The position numbers and the translations under genes are program-made. A model generated the notes under the pieces. That model saw only the letters and a list, made by a program, of their open reading frames with translations, was not told the DNA's origin and ran no database searches. DNA of 64,000 bases. Source: Burkholderia pyrrocinia. Lineage in GTDB: Bacteria > Pseudomonadota > Gammaproteobacteria > Burkholderiales > Burkholderiaceae. Location: NCBI RefSeq assembly GCF_001028665.1, contig NZ_CP011504.1:434001-498000 (forward strand). The letters are read 5' to 3'. Below, piece by piece: positions 38,338 to 47,309 of this stretch (the stretch's first letter is position 1; each line of letters opens with the position of its first letter).

Positions 38338-40440
38338 TCAGCGGTCGAGCACGAGCGGTTCCGTGGCGCCTTGCGCGGGCCGCGCGACGCACAGCAGCGC
38401 GCAGCCGGGTTCGACCGCCGCATCGGGCGTTTGCTCGTAGTCGACCGCGCCGGACAGCACGCGCGTCGCGCACGTGCCGCACGAACCGGAGCGGCATTCG
38501 GACGGCACGGCGATGCGCTGCCCTTCCGCGAATTCGAGCAGCGTGCCGTCGGCGGGCGTCCATGCGGCTTCGCGCCCGGTGCGCCGGAATACGACGGGCG
38601 CACTCGCCGCCGCCGGCGTGCCTGCCGCACGGGTCGTGCTGCGCGCGATGCTCGACGGCCCGAACGCCTCGAAGCGGATGCGTTCGTCCGGTACGTTCAG
38701 CGCGCGCAGCCCGTCGTACAGGTCGCGCATGAACGCCGACGGCCCGCACAGGTAGAAGTCGTAGTCGTCGAACGACAGGATTCGCTTCAGTTGCGCGATG
38801 TCGATGCGGCCGGCCCGCGCTGCCGTGTCGTCGTGCGGACGGCTGTCGAACCAGTGGAGCGACAGCCGCGCATCGGCGGCCGCGATGCGCGCCAGTTCCG
38901 CCGCGAACGGCCGGTCGGCCGCTTCGCGCGCGCCGTGCGCGAACACCACACGGCGCGACGGCGCGGCGTCGGCCAGCGCGCTGCGCAGCATCGCGATCAT
39001 CGGCGTGATGCCGATGCCGGCCGATACGAGCACGGCCGGGCGCGGGCTTGCCAGATCGAATGCGAAGCGACCGCGCGGCATTTGCGCGTCGAACGTCATG
39101 TCCGCCTGCGCGTGATCGTGCAGCCAGGCCGAAACGCGCCCTTCGCGCTTCACCGTGATCCGGTAATGCGCGCTGCCCGGCGCGTCGGAAAGCGTGTAGC
39201 TGCGAATCGACGGCGCATCGCTGCCCGGCAATGCAACACGCAGCGTCAGATGCTGCCCGGCTTCGTATGCGGGCAACGCGCCGCCGTCCACCGGTTCGAA
39301 ATGGAACGAGCGGATCGAGCGCGCTTCGTCGACGATCTTCGCGATGCGCAGCGATCGCCATGCGGGTGTCGATGTGGGTGTCGATATGGGTGTCGATGCC
39401 GGTGCCGATGCGGACTGCACCAGCGCGACCGGCGCGGTCGCCGCTCCACCGCCGGCAGCAGCAGCCATCGCCGCGAACTGCGGCGCGCGCTCGACCGCCG
39501 ACCACCGGAACGGCAGCACCGCGCGCATGCGCCGTACTTCCCGCACATGGAAGCGCACGACACGCTGCGCGCCGTCGAACGACGCGACGAGCGGCCCGTC
39601 CCACACGATCTCCGCACGCGCGGCGACATACAGCAGGTCGCCGCTGTCGAAATCGACGAACAGCAGCCCCGCGCGCGGATCCTGCTGCAGGTTGCCGAGC
39701 GTGTTGAAGAAACGGTTGCCGCTGAAATCCGGCGTCGTCAGCGTGTGCGCATCGTCGACGCGCACGAAGCCCGGCATCCCGCCGCGATGCGACACGTCCG
39801 CGCCGTGCGCGGCGCCCGCGTCCGCCGACGTGTTCGCGCTCGCGACGAAGAACGTATCGGCCTGCGCGAGCAGCGCGCGATCCGCGTCTCCCAGCCGGTC
39901 CGACACATCGGGCGCGACCTGCATATCGCCATCCCGGCCGTCGCGCGCGACGAACGACGGCTTGCGGCCCTGGATGTACTTCGCGCAGTTGCCGAAGCTC
40001 TGCTCGACCGCGATCGTCAGCGCATCGCCGTCGACCGCGCGCACGACGCCGTTGACGCGATTGCGCCGCCGCGTATCGAACTCGATCCCGAGCCCGCCGA
40101 GCGGCGCACCCGGCCGCCACGCGCCGGCCAGCGGATCGCCCGGCAGCGCGGGCGCCGCGATGCGCAGCGTGCGCGCATCCGGCGACGTGACGAACCCCGG
40201 TGCGCCGGCCCGCAGCGTCGCCCACGGCTGGCCGTGCGCATCGACGCCGCCGAGCACGAAGAACGGCAGTTGCCCGAAAAACGTCCGGTGCTGGTCCGGC
40301 ATGAAGCGCCGGATCCCGCGCCGGCCGGCCGCGCCCGCGGCCTCCGTCACGCCCGCGCGCTGCTGCACGGCGAGTTCGCCCGCGTGAAACGGCGCGGCAT
40401 CGAGTTCCCAGCCCGGTACGACAGTGGTCGGGGCGTTCAT
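38338..40440 (-). CDS. Fusion of PNPOx-like flavin domain, ferredoxin-NADP reductase and 2Fe-2S ferredoxin
   Basis: The 700-residue protein combines three parts. The N-terminal pyridoxamine-phosphate-oxidase-like split barrel (about 50-320) has FFGQLPFFVLGGVDAHGQPWATL and FFNTLGNLQQDPRAGLLFVDF. A low-complexity Thr/Pro/Ser linker (about 340-362) is encoded by 12-bp tandem repeats. An FNR-type reductase follows with FAD motif RSYTLSDAPG and NAD segment SAGIGITPMIAML, and the C-terminal plant-type ferredoxin has cysteines in ECRSGSCGTCATRVLSG...CALLCVARP. It should pass electrons from NAD(P)H through flavin to the iron-sulfur cluster and an unknown acceptor. A GST gene precedes it by 36 bp, suggesting a shared stress or detoxification role. 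Confidence 0.85.
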   Translation of the reverse strand: MNAPTTVVPGWELDAAPFHAGELAVQQRAGVTEAAGAAGRRGIRRFMPDQHRTFFGQLPFFVLGGVDAHGQPWATLRAGAPGFVTSPDARTLRIAAPALPGDPLAGAWRPGAPLGGLGIEFDTRRRNRVNGVVRAVDGDALTIAVEQSFGNCAKYIQGRKPSFVARDGRDGDMQVAPDVSDRLGDADRALLAQADTFFVASANTSADAGAAHGADVSHRGGMPGFVRVDDAHTLTTPDFSGNRFFNTLGNLQQDPRAGLLFVDFDSGDLLYVAARAEIVWDGPLVASFDGAQRVVRFHVREVRRMRAVLPFRWSAVERAPQFAAMAAAAGGGAATAPVALVQSASAPASTPISTPTSTPAWRSLRIAKIVDEARSIRSFHFEPVDGGALPAYEAGQHLTLRVALPGSDAPSIRSYTLSDAPGSAHYRITVKREGRVSAWLHDHAQADMTFDAQMPRGRFAFDLASPRPAVLVSAGIGITPMIAMLRSALADAAPSRRVVFAHGAREAADRPFAAELARIAAADARLSLHWFDSRPHDDTAARAGRIDIAQLKRILSFDDYDFYLCGPSAFMRDLYDGLRALNVPDERIRFEAFGPSSIARSTTRAAGTPAAASAPVVFRRTGREAAWTPADGTLLEFAEGQRIAVPSECRSGSCGTCATRVLSGAVDYEQTPDAAVEPGCALLCVARPAQGATEPLVLDR
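39365..39412. repeat. 12-bp tandem repeat, four copies, inside the flavoprotein linker
   Basis: Units start at 39365, 39377, 39389 and 39401 with core GGTGTCGAT (the last has GGTGCCGAT). They encode the Thr-Pro-Ser-rich linker between the PNPOx-like and reductase domains on the minus strand. The copy number could vary without breaking the frame. Confidence 0.75.
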
Positions 40441-40476
40441 CGCGTTCTCCCTGAACAGGCGCGGCTTCGGTTGGCG

Positions 40477-41151
40477 TTACGCGGCCAGCAGGCCCGCGCG
40501 CGTCGTCGGCATGCCGACGAAACCCGTCAGCGCCTCGACGCGCGCCAGCCATGCGCGCACGTGCGGATACGGTTCGAGCGACACCCCGCCTTCCGGCGCG
40601 TGCGCGATGTACGTGTAGGCGGCGATGTCCGCGATCGTCGGCTGAGCGCCGGCCGCGAACGGCTTGCCGGCCAGCTCGCGGTCGATCACGTCGAGCACTT
40701 TGGCGGCCGTGCGCTTGGCCGCGTCCTGGTCAAGCGGCGCGCCGAACACGGTCACGAGCCGCGCCGCCGCGGGCCCCGACGCGATCGGACCGGCCGCGTA
40801 CGACAGCCAGCGCTGCACGACCGCCGCGCCGGCCGGGTCGTCGGGCAGCCAGTGCGCGTCGCCGTAGCGCTTCGCGAGATACACGAGGATCGCGTTCGAA
40901 TCGGCGATCACGGTGCCGCCGTCGTCGATCACGGGCACCTGCCCGAGCGGATTGAGCGCGAGGAACGCCGGTTCGCGCTGCGCGCCGGCCGCGAGGTCGA
41001 TGTCGATGGTCTCGGACGGCAAGCCGAGCAGCGACAGGAACAACCGGACGCGATGCGCATGCCCGGACAGCAGGAACGAATAGACGCGAATCGGGGCGAC
41101 GGGCACTCCGGCGACGGGCTGCGCGGAGGCGGGCTTGCTGGCAACGGACAT
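40477..41151 (-). CDS. Glutathione S-transferase family protein
   Basis: The 224-residue protein has a thioredoxin-like N-terminal domain (IRVYSFLLSGHAHRVRLFLSLLGLPSETIDIDL; ALNPLGQVPVIDDGGTVIADSNAILVYLAKRYG, with cis-Pro and Glu/Asp-Ser for glutathione) and a helical C-terminal domain with PTIADIAAYTYIAHAPEGG. The ATG at 41151 has GGAG at good spacing; the in-frame GTG three codons upstream does not. It is divergent from the LysR gene at 41279 and probably controlled by it. It conjugates or isomerises small electrophiles using glutathione; substrate unknown. Confidence 0.88.
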   Translation of the reverse strand: MSVASKPASAQPVAGVPVAPIRVYSFLLSGHAHRVRLFLSLLGLPSETIDIDLAAGAQREPAFLALNPLGQVPVIDDGGTVIADSNAILVYLAKRYGDAHWLPDDPAGAAVVQRWLSYAAGPIASGPAAARLVTVFGAPLDQDAAKRTAAKVLDVIDRELAGKPFAAGAQPTIADIAAYTYIAHAPEGGVSLEPYPHVRAWLARVEALTGFVGMPTTRAGLLAA

Positions 41152-41233
41152 GGAAAACACTCCGGAATCTCGCGTCGCTGGATGTCAGCGACGAACGGCC
41201 CCAGAGTAGCGCTCGCCGTTCGCGGCCAGAAGA

Positions 41234-41258
41234 CGGATAATCGCTGAAACATTATCCG
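41234..41258. promoter_or_regulatory. LysR-type operator between GST and lysR genes
   Basis: CGGATAAT-N9-ATTATCCG is a perfect 8-bp dyad containing the T-N11-A core of LysR operators. It lies 20 bp upstream of the LysR start and 83 bp upstream of the GST start, in the only intergenic space between them. Confidence 0.6.
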
Positions 41259-41278
41259 CTCCCATAGGACAATCGACG

Positions 41279-42232
41279 ATGGCCGATCTGCGCGACGTGA
41301 ACCTGAACCGGCTGGCGATCTTCGTCGCGGTGGTCGATGCCGGCTCGCTGACGGCCGCGGCCGAGCGGCTCGGCCTCGCGAAGACGGTCGTCAGTACGCA
41401 CATGCAGCGCCTCGAATCCGAGGTCGGCGCGAACCTGCTGGTGCGCACGACGCGGCGGCTGAGCGTGACCGACGCGGGGCGTACGTTCTACGACGCGTGC
41501 CGCGACATCGTGCGCGCCACCGAAACCGCGCTCGATGCGGTGTCGTCCGACGCGGGGCCGCTGCGCGGCACGCTGCGCGTGAGCGTGCCGATCGACTACG
41601 GCGCGCAGGTCGTCGCACCGGCCGTCGTCGCGCTGCGCGACTTGCATCCGGGGCTCGACGTCGAACTCGTCGCGAACGACCGGGTCGTCGATCTCGTCGC
41701 GGACAACCTCGACGTCGCGATCCGCATCGGCCGTCTCGCCGATTCGAACTATCGCGCGGTGCAGCTCGGCACGTACGAGAAATGGCTGGTCGCGAGCCCC
41801 GCGTTCGTCGCGCGCTACGGGCTGCCGCGCGATACGGATGCGCTCGCCACACTGCCGTTCGTGATGCTGTCGACGCTGTCGCGCCCGCACACGCTCGAGC
41901 TTGAAAGCGCGCGCGGCGGCAGCGCGTCGGTGCGCTGCGTCGCGTCGGTCGTGTCGAACACCGCAACGGCATGCCGCGCGATCGTGCTCGCGGGCGGCGG
42001 CTTCGGGCTGCTGACGGATTTCTCGACCGCCGACGACGTCGCAACCGGCCGGCTCGTGCGGCTGCTGCCCGCATGGCGTTCGGCGCCGGCCGGGATTCAT
42101 GCGGTGTATCCGTCGACGCGGTTGCCGTCGCCGAAGGTGCGGGCGTTCATCGATGCGATGAAGGCGAGGATTGGCGATACCCCGCCGGCGGCGCCAGTAC
42201 GCTCGACACGATCGAAACGCGCGGCAGACTGA
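41279..42232 (+). CDS. LysR-family transcriptional regulator next to GST
   Basis: The 317-residue protein has the LysR winged helix-turn-helix at about 9-68 (RLAIFVAVVDAGSLTAAAERLGLAKTVVSTHMQRLESEVG) and a complete effector domain (LRVSVPIDYGAQVVAPAVVALRDLHPGLDVELVANDR). It is transcribed divergently from the GST gene with an operator-like dyad between them, so it probably regulates the GST and the flavoprotein downstream of it. The C-terminal tail is longer and basic (STRSKRAAD). Inducer unknown. Confidence 0.88.
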   Translation: MADLRDVNLNRLAIFVAVVDAGSLTAAAERLGLAKTVVSTHMQRLESEVGANLLVRTTRRLSVTDAGRTFYDACRDIVRATETALDAVSSDAGPLRGTLRVSVPIDYGAQVVAPAVVALRDLHPGLDVELVANDRVVDLVADNLDVAIRIGRLADSNYRAVQLGTYEKWLVASPAFVARYGLPRDTDALATLPFVMLSTLSRPHTLELESARGGSASVRCVASVVSNTATACRAIVLAGGGFGLLTDFSTADDVATGRLVRLLPAWRSAPAGIHAVYPSTRLPSPKVRAFIDAMKARIGDTPPAAPVRSTRSKRAAD

Positions 42233-42438
42233 CTCCGGATCGCCGCGCGTTTTTACCCAACCGTCAATCTCCTTTCGCCGGGCTTTCCCGCCCCGACCAA
42301 ATACGTTCTTTTATCCCCCAAAAAATAGCTCGTCGCTTTCCAGATTTTCCACTAACCTTATTCCCGGAAATACACCAATTCGCGTTGACCGAAGCGTTTC
42401 AATTCCCCGCTTTATTCAATCGAACAAGGAGTCTGGAA

Positions 42439-42702
42439 ATGCAAACCGCCGCAATTTCATAGGGAACCACGCCGTCGATTCGTGTCTACACGGCCAACAG
42501 CAACAAGGTCGCCGTACGCTGCTACGGCGGGTCGAACGAGTACACGGGCCCGTTCAACCTGGCGGGCGACAACGTGTCCGTCACGTGCTGGCCGGTCGGG
42601 GGCGCCGTTCACATCCGTGTGTACGCAACGAGCAGCGGCACGACGACCGAGTATTGCCGGGACGGCGACGGCTTGACCCGGGGCGGATACACGGGCTCCT
42701 GA
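42439..42702 (+). pseudogene. Fucose-binding lectin (BambL/RSL type) gene with nonsense codon 8
   Basis: From ATG at 42439 the frame reads MQTAAIS, a TAG at 42460-42462, then [23 protein letters not shown]...[40 protein letters not shown]...GYTGS and a normal TGA. This is collinear over its whole 88 codons with the two-repeat beta-propeller lectin BambL as I recall it. TAG stands exactly where Trp8 of BambL is (one base change from TGG). Other aromatic sugar-contact positions are also changed (for example Trp74 to Arg, Trp79 to Leu), while Arg15, Trp51 and Arg60 remain. The gene sits alone in an AT-rich pocket with its own terminator. Confidence 0.82.
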
Positions 42703-42744
42703 TCAATCGTGCCTGGGGCGCGAAGGGTTTCGCGCCACGATCGG

Positions 42745-42782
42745 CGCAATGCGAAGTGATTTTCGCATTGCGTCGCTTTTTT
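42745..42782 (+). terminator. Terminator of the lectin pseudogene
   Basis: CGCAATGCGAA (42745-42755) pairs with TTCGCATTGCG (42762-42772), followed after a few bases by TTTTTT. It ends the + strand lectin transcript. A second hairpin (GGCGCGAA/TTCGCGCC) lies just upstream, around 42718-42737. The following AT-rich 42783-43020 holds no gene. Confidence 0.8.
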
Positions 42783-43023
42783 AATTCGTTCCATATTGTT
42801 TTCATCAATTCACTTCCACATGGAACCGGAATTAAAAACAATGACAACTTCCCGAAACTTATTCTCCACCCCAAAAAACCGATCGTCTTTTTTATTAAAA
42901 AGACGATTAAATCGAACCAGAATACAACATGGCACCCGGTGTGCCGTGTGGTTGCCGCTTTCTTTTCATTTTCAGCCTGCAGTCAATTGCCGCGGGTAAC
43001 ACGCACCGCCGGATGCCATCCGT

Positions 43024-43680
43024 TCAGCCGATCTCCCGCAACGTCCCCAGCAACACCTTCCTGCAACTGGCGACCATCTGCGTTTCCGGATCGCGATAGC
43101 CGGTGAGCAGCCACGCCGCGCCGACGTTCGTCATCGCGCCGACGAGCGCGAGCCCGATCAGCCGCTGCTCGGTGCGCTCCGCGGGCGTCGCGGCCTCGTG
43201 CGACGCGCCGATCGCCATGATCAGCTTGCCGAAGTCGATCAGCATGCGCTGGTACGTCATGTCGGTATCCGCACTCACGCCCATCACCTCGAGCAGCAGC
43301 ACGCGCGCCGCGCACGGGTCGCGCAGGAACGCGAAGAACGCGGCGAGCCCCGCGTCGACGCTCTCGCGCAGATCGCCGCCGCGCGCGGCGACCGCCTGTG
43401 CGACCGCGTCATGCAGTTGCTGCGCGTGATGCAGGTAGGTGCAGCGCAGCAAATCCTCGATGCTGTCGAACGCCGCATAGAAATAGCGATCGTTCAGCTT
43501 CGCTTCCTGGCAGATCGACCGCACGGTCGCCTTGCGGAACCCGACCGTGCCGAACACGCGCGTCGCCGCGCGGATCAGCGCCTCGCGTCGCTCGGCGGCA
43601 CGCACCTCGGGCGCCACGCCGCCATACGACCGGCCCCGTTTTTCCGTTTCGAGTGCTTTCTCCATTCCGCTATTTGACAT
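43024..43680 (-). CDS. TetR-family transcriptional regulator
   Basis: The 218-residue protein has a TetR N-terminal helix-turn-helix (about 28-75: RREALIRAATRVFGTVGFRKATVRSICQEAKLNDRYFYAAFDSIEDLL) and an all-helical C-terminal ligand domain. It is divergent from the SDR-monooxygenase-hydrolase unit, with an inverted repeat in the 88-bp gap, so it most likely represses that unit until a ligand (probably the ketone or alcohol substrate) binds. Confidence 0.9.
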   Translation of the reverse strand: MSNSGMEKALETEKRGRSYGGVAPEVRAAERREALIRAATRVFGTVGFRKATVRSICQEAKLNDRYFYAAFDSIEDLLRCTYLHHAQQLHDAVAQAVAARGGDLRESVDAGLAAFFAFLRDPCAARVLLLEVMGVSADTDMTYQRMLIDFGKLIMAIGASHEAATPAERTEQRLIGLALVGAMTNVGAAWLLTGYRDPETQMVASCRKVLLGTLREIG

Positions 43681-43700
43681 CAGGACACCCGAAAACTAAA

Positions 43701-43720
43701 GTGGTGACGACCAACACCAC
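43701..43720. promoter_or_regulatory. Candidate TetR operator
   Basis: GTGGTG-N8-CACCAC is a 20-bp dyad in the centre of the gap between the divergent TetR and SDR genes. Its position would let one repressor dimer cover both promoters. Assigned by symmetry. Confidence 0.5.
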
Positions 43721-43768
43721 AATAGACGCGCCGCCGGTGCAGCACAAGCGGAACGGGAGGAGCAACGG

Positions 43769-44671
43769 ATGAACGGGTTTTCCGGCAAGGTCGCCGCGAT
43801 CACGGGCGCCGGTTCGGGCATGGGCCGCAGCCTCGCGGTCGAGCTCGCGCGGCGCGGCTGCGAAGTCGCGCTCGCCGACGTCAGCGAAGCCGGGCTCGCC
43901 GGCACGGCGGCCGCGTGCGCGCAGCACGGCGTGCGCGTGAGCACGCGGCGGCTCGACGTCGCCGACCGCGACGCGGTGTTCGCGTGGGCCGATTTCGTCC
44001 GCGCCGAACACGGCAAGGTCAACCTGATCTTCAACAACGCGGGCGTGTCGCTGGCCGCCAGCGCCGAAACCGCGCGCATCGCCGATCTCGAATGGATCGT
44101 CGGCATCAATTTCTGGGGCGTCATGCACGGCACGCAGGCGTTCCTGCCGCACCTGCGCGCGTCGGGCGACGGGCACGTCGTCAACACGTCGAGCCTGTTC
44201 GGGCTCGTCGCGATGCCGACGCAAAGCGCGTACAACGCCACCAAGTTCGCGGTGCGCGGCTTCACCGAGGCGCTGCGGATGGAACTCGAACTCGACGGCG
44301 CGCCCGTGAGCGCGACCTGCGTGCACCCGGGCGGCGTCGCGACGAACATCGTCGATGCGGGCCGCGTCGATACCAGCATCCACGCGCTCACGGGCCAGGA
44401 CGAAGCGACCCATCGCCGGCAGGCGAACCGCCTGATCAACGCGACGACGGCCGACGATGCCGCGCGGCAGATCCTCGCGGGCGTCGAGCGCAATGCGCGC
44501 CGCGTACTCGTCGGCGCCGACGCGCGCCGCCTCGACCGGATCGCGCGGCTGCTCGGCGCCGGCTACCAGCGGCTGATGCTGCGTCACGTGCGCCGCGCCC
44601 GTGCACGCAATCTCGAACGCGCCCCCGCCCCGGCCGCACTCCCGACCACGCCGACCAAGGAACCCGCATGA
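43769..44671 (+). CDS. Short-chain dehydrogenase/reductase
   Basis: The 300-residue protein is a classical SDR: cofactor motif TGAGSGMGRSLA (about 12-23), NNAGV, catalytic Ser in VNTSSLFGLV and YNATK (Tyr-x-x-x-Lys, about 154-158). The acidic residue after strand 2 (ALADVSE) suggests NAD. A basic C-terminal extension (about 265-300) is unusual. It would interconvert an alcohol and a ketone. Its stop overlaps the monooxygenase start by 4 bp (ATGA), so the two act together. Confidence 0.9.
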   Translation: MNGFSGKVAAITGAGSGMGRSLAVELARRGCEVALADVSEAGLAGTAAACAQHGVRVSTRRLDVADRDAVFAWADFVRAEHGKVNLIFNNAGVSLAASAETARIADLEWIVGINFWGVMHGTQAFLPHLRASGDGHVVNTSSLFGLVAMPTQSAYNATKFAVRGFTEALRMELELDGAPVSATCVHPGGVATNIVDAGRVDTSIHALTGQDEATHRRQANRLINATTADDAARQILAGVERNARRVLVGADARRLDRIARLLGAGYQRLMLRHVRRARARNLERAPAPAALPTTPTKEPA

Positions 44672-46251
44672 CCTCGACGACGACCGACCGGCGCGACGCG
44701 CCGCCCGCCCCCGGCGCCCGCCATGATCGTGGCGACAGCAACGACCTCGACGTGCTGATCGTCGGCGCCGGCCTGTCCGGCATCGGCGCCGCGTATCACC
44801 TGAAACAGCGCTGCCCGCATGCGAGCGTCGCGATCGTCGAGGCGCGCGAAGCGATCGGCGGCACCTGGGATTTGTTCCGCTATCCGGGCGTCCGTTCGGA
44901 TTCCGACATGTTCACGCTCGGCTACAGCTTCCGCCCGTGGCACAACGACAAGGCGATCTCGGACGGCCAGACGATCCTCGACTACATCCGCGACACCGCG
45001 CGTACCTATGGGATCGACAAGGCGGTCCGCTACGGCCAGAAGGTCGTCGCGGCCGACTGGGATTCGAACCGCGCGCGCTGGACGGTGCGCATCGAGCGCA
45101 AGCGCGACGGCGCGACCGACACGCTCGTCACCACCTGCCGCTTCCTGTTCATGTGCAGCGGCTACTACGACTACGACGCCGGCTACCGGCCCGACTGGCC
45201 CGGCATGGACACGTTCGAGGGCAAGCTCGTGCATCCGCAGCACTGGCCGAAGGATCTGTCCTACGCGAACCGGCGCGTCGTCGTGATCGGCAGCGGCGCG
45301 ACGGCCGTCACGCTCGTGCCGTCGATGGCGGCCGACGCGCAGCACGTGACGATGCTGCAGCGCTCGCCGACCTACATCGTGTCGCTGCCCGCGCGCGACA
45401 GAATCGCGAACGCGCTGCGCCGCGTGCTGCCGTCGCGGCTCGCGCACCGGCTCGTGCGCGTGAAGAACGTGCTGCTGACGATGTACCTGTACAACGTGTC
45501 GCGCCGCAAGCCCGATCAAACGAAGAAGTTCATCATCCGCGCGGCCGGCAAGCAGCTCGGCCCCGGCTTCGACGTCGCGAAGCACCTGACCCCGCGCTAC
45601 ATGCCGTGGGACCAGCGCGTGTGCCTCGTGCCGAACGGCGACCTGTTCAAGTCGATCCGCGCGGGCCGCGCGTCGATCGTCACCGACGAGATCGAGCGCT
45701 TCACGCCGACCGGCCTCCAGCTGAAGAGCGGCCAGCAGCTCGACGCGGACGTGATCGTCACCGCGACCGGGCTGAAGGTGAAGATGCTCGGCGGCGCGCG
45801 CGTCACGGTCGACGGCCGCGCGGTCGACCTGCCGGAGACCGTGTCGTACAAGGGGATGATGTACAGCGACGTGCCGAACCTCGCGTCGTCGTTCGGCTAC
45901 ACGAATGCATCGTGGACGCTGAAGGCCGAGCTGATCGCGCGCTACGTGTGCCGGCTGCTCAACCACATGCGCGCGAACGGCCATGACACGTGCGTGCCGC
46001 GGCTCGGCGCCGGCGATCTCGGCGACGTGCCGGCCGTCAACCTGAGCTCGGGCTACATCCAGCGCGCGGCCGGCATCCTGCCGAAGCAGGGCCACCGCAA
46101 GCCGTGGAAATTCCACCAGAACTACGTGCTCGATCTCGCATCGCTGAAGTTCGGCGCGCTCGCCGATTCGGCGATGCATTTCGAACGCCGCGCGAAAGCC
46201 GGCCCGGTCGCAACGGCGCCGGTTGCCGAACCCGCTCTCGAAACCCGGTGA
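44668..46251 (+). CDS. Flavin-containing monooxygenase, Baeyer-Villiger type
   Basis: The 527-residue protein has an FAD-binding Rossmann motif VLIVGAGLSGIGAAYHLKQR (about 28-47), the segment GGTWDLFRYPGVRSDSDMFTLGYSFRPW that matches the BVMO/FMO family, and a second, NADPH-binding GSGATAVT motif (about 211-218). Such enzymes insert oxygen into ketones to give esters or lactones, using NADPH and O2. It lies between an SDR (alcohol to ketone) and an alpha/beta hydrolase (ester to acid and alcohol), which is the order expected for ketone degradation. A similar module occurs in actinobacteria (mymA-type operons). Confidence 0.9.
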   Translation: MTSTTTDRRDAPPAPGARHDRGDSNDLDVLIVGAGLSGIGAAYHLKQRCPHASVAIVEAREAIGGTWDLFRYPGVRSDSDMFTLGYSFRPWHNDKAISDGQTILDYIRDTARTYGIDKAVRYGQKVVAADWDSNRARWTVRIERKRDGATDTLVTTCRFLFMCSGYYDYDAGYRPDWPGMDTFEGKLVHPQHWPKDLSYANRRVVVIGSGATAVTLVPSMAADAQHVTMLQRSPTYIVSLPARDRIANALRRVLPSRLAHRLVRVKNVLLTMYLYNVSRRKPDQTKKFIIRAAGKQLGPGFDVAKHLTPRYMPWDQRVCLVPNGDLFKSIRAGRASIVTDEIERFTPTGLQLKSGQQLDADVIVTATGLKVKMLGGARVTVDGRAVDLPETVSYKGMMYSDVPNLASSFGYTNASWTLKAELIARYVCRLLNHMRANGHDTCVPRLGAGDLGDVPAVNLSSGYIQRAAGILPKQGHRKPWKFHQNYVLDLASLKFGALADSAMHFERRAKAGPVATAPVAEPALETR

Positions 46252-46258
46252 GACCGAC

Positions 46259-47254
46259 ATGACCCATACGCTCCATCTGATCCAGAACGTGCTGCTCGGC
46301 GTCGTCGCGGTGCTCGCCGCGCTCGCGCTGTTTTCCGGCTACGTGGCCCGCCGCGTGACGCGCGCGTTTCCGCCCGAAGGCCGCTTCGTCGACATCAGCG
46401 GCGATCGTATCCACTACGTCGAATACGGCAACGGCCCGCCGCTCGTGTTCGTCCACGGGCTCGCGGGGCAACTGCGCAACTTCGCGTACCTGCCGCTCGC
46501 GCGGCTCGCGCAGCAGCATCGCGTGATCCTCATCGACCGGCCCGGCGCCGGCCGCTCGATCCGCGGTGCGGGCTCGCAGGCGAACGTGTTCGCGCAGGCG
46601 CGCACGGTCGCCGCGTTCATCGACGCGCTGCGGCTCGACAAGCCCGTGCTCGTCGGCCATTCGCTCGGCGGCGCGATCGCGCTCGCGGTCGGCCTCAACC
46701 ATCCGGACCGCGTAAGCCGGCTGGCGCTGATCGCGCCGCTGTCGCACGAGCAATCCGAGCCGCCGGCGCCGTTCCGGCCGCTGATGCTGCCGTCGCCGCT
46801 GGTGCGCCGTTTCGTGTCGTGGACCTTTGCCATCCCGCTGACGATCCTGACCGGCCGCAAGGCCGTGCGCCAGGTGTTCGCGCCGGAAGACGTGCCGCGC
46901 GACTTCCCCACCAAGGGCGGCGGGCTGCTCGGGATGCGGCCGCATGTGTTCTACGCGACCGCGACCGACCTGCTGTCGGCGCCCGTCGACCTGCCCGCGA
47001 TGGTACGCCGCTATGCGGAGCTCACACTGCCGGTCGATGTGCTGTACGGCCGAGCCGATCCGATCCTGAACTGGCGCGAGCACGGTGACGCGCTCGCGAA
47101 GAAATCGGCGCGCGTGCGGCTGAAGGTCGTCGAGGGCGGACACATGCTGCCGGTCACGATTCCGGATGCGACGGCCGACTGGCTGCTCGAAGTCGCCGCC
47201 GCGCCGGCCGAGGACGCCGCACAAGCCACGCATGCCGCGCGGGTCGCGCACTGA
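46259..47254 (+). CDS. Alpha/beta hydrolase with N-terminal membrane anchor
   Basis: The 331-residue protein has an N-terminal hydrophobic helix (LIQNVLLGVVAVLAALALFSGYVA) and an alpha/beta-hydrolase fold. It shows the oxyanion HG motif in VFVHGLAGQLRNF, the nucleophile elbow GHSLGG (about 141-146), the acid Asp in YGRADPILNW and the catalytic His in VVEGGHMLPVTIP. It starts 7 bp after the monooxygenase stop, so it probably hydrolyses the ester or lactone made by that enzyme at the membrane. Confidence 0.88.
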   Translation: MTHTLHLIQNVLLGVVAVLAALALFSGYVARRVTRAFPPEGRFVDISGDRIHYVEYGNGPPLVFVHGLAGQLRNFAYLPLARLAQQHRVILIDRPGAGRSIRGAGSQANVFAQARTVAAFIDALRLDKPVLVGHSLGGAIALAVGLNHPDRVSRLALIAPLSHEQSEPPAPFRPLMLPSPLVRRFVSWTFAIPLTILTGRKAVRQVFAPEDVPRDFPTKGGGLLGMRPHVFYATATDLLSAPVDLPAMVRRYAELTLPVDVLYGRADPILNWREHGDALAKKSARVRLKVVEGGHMLPVTIPDATADWLLEVAAAPAEDAAQATHAARVAH

Positions 47255-47309
47255 GCGAAAAGCGACGCAGGGCCTGATCCCGTGCCAGGCAGCCGGCGCT
47301 GCGGCGGAA

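Noticed and set aside
35122..41247. Very long (2041-codon) + strand open frame
   Set aside because: It runs antisense through the TonB, flavoprotein and GST genes and has Arg/His-rich composition with no domain. It results from high GC content.
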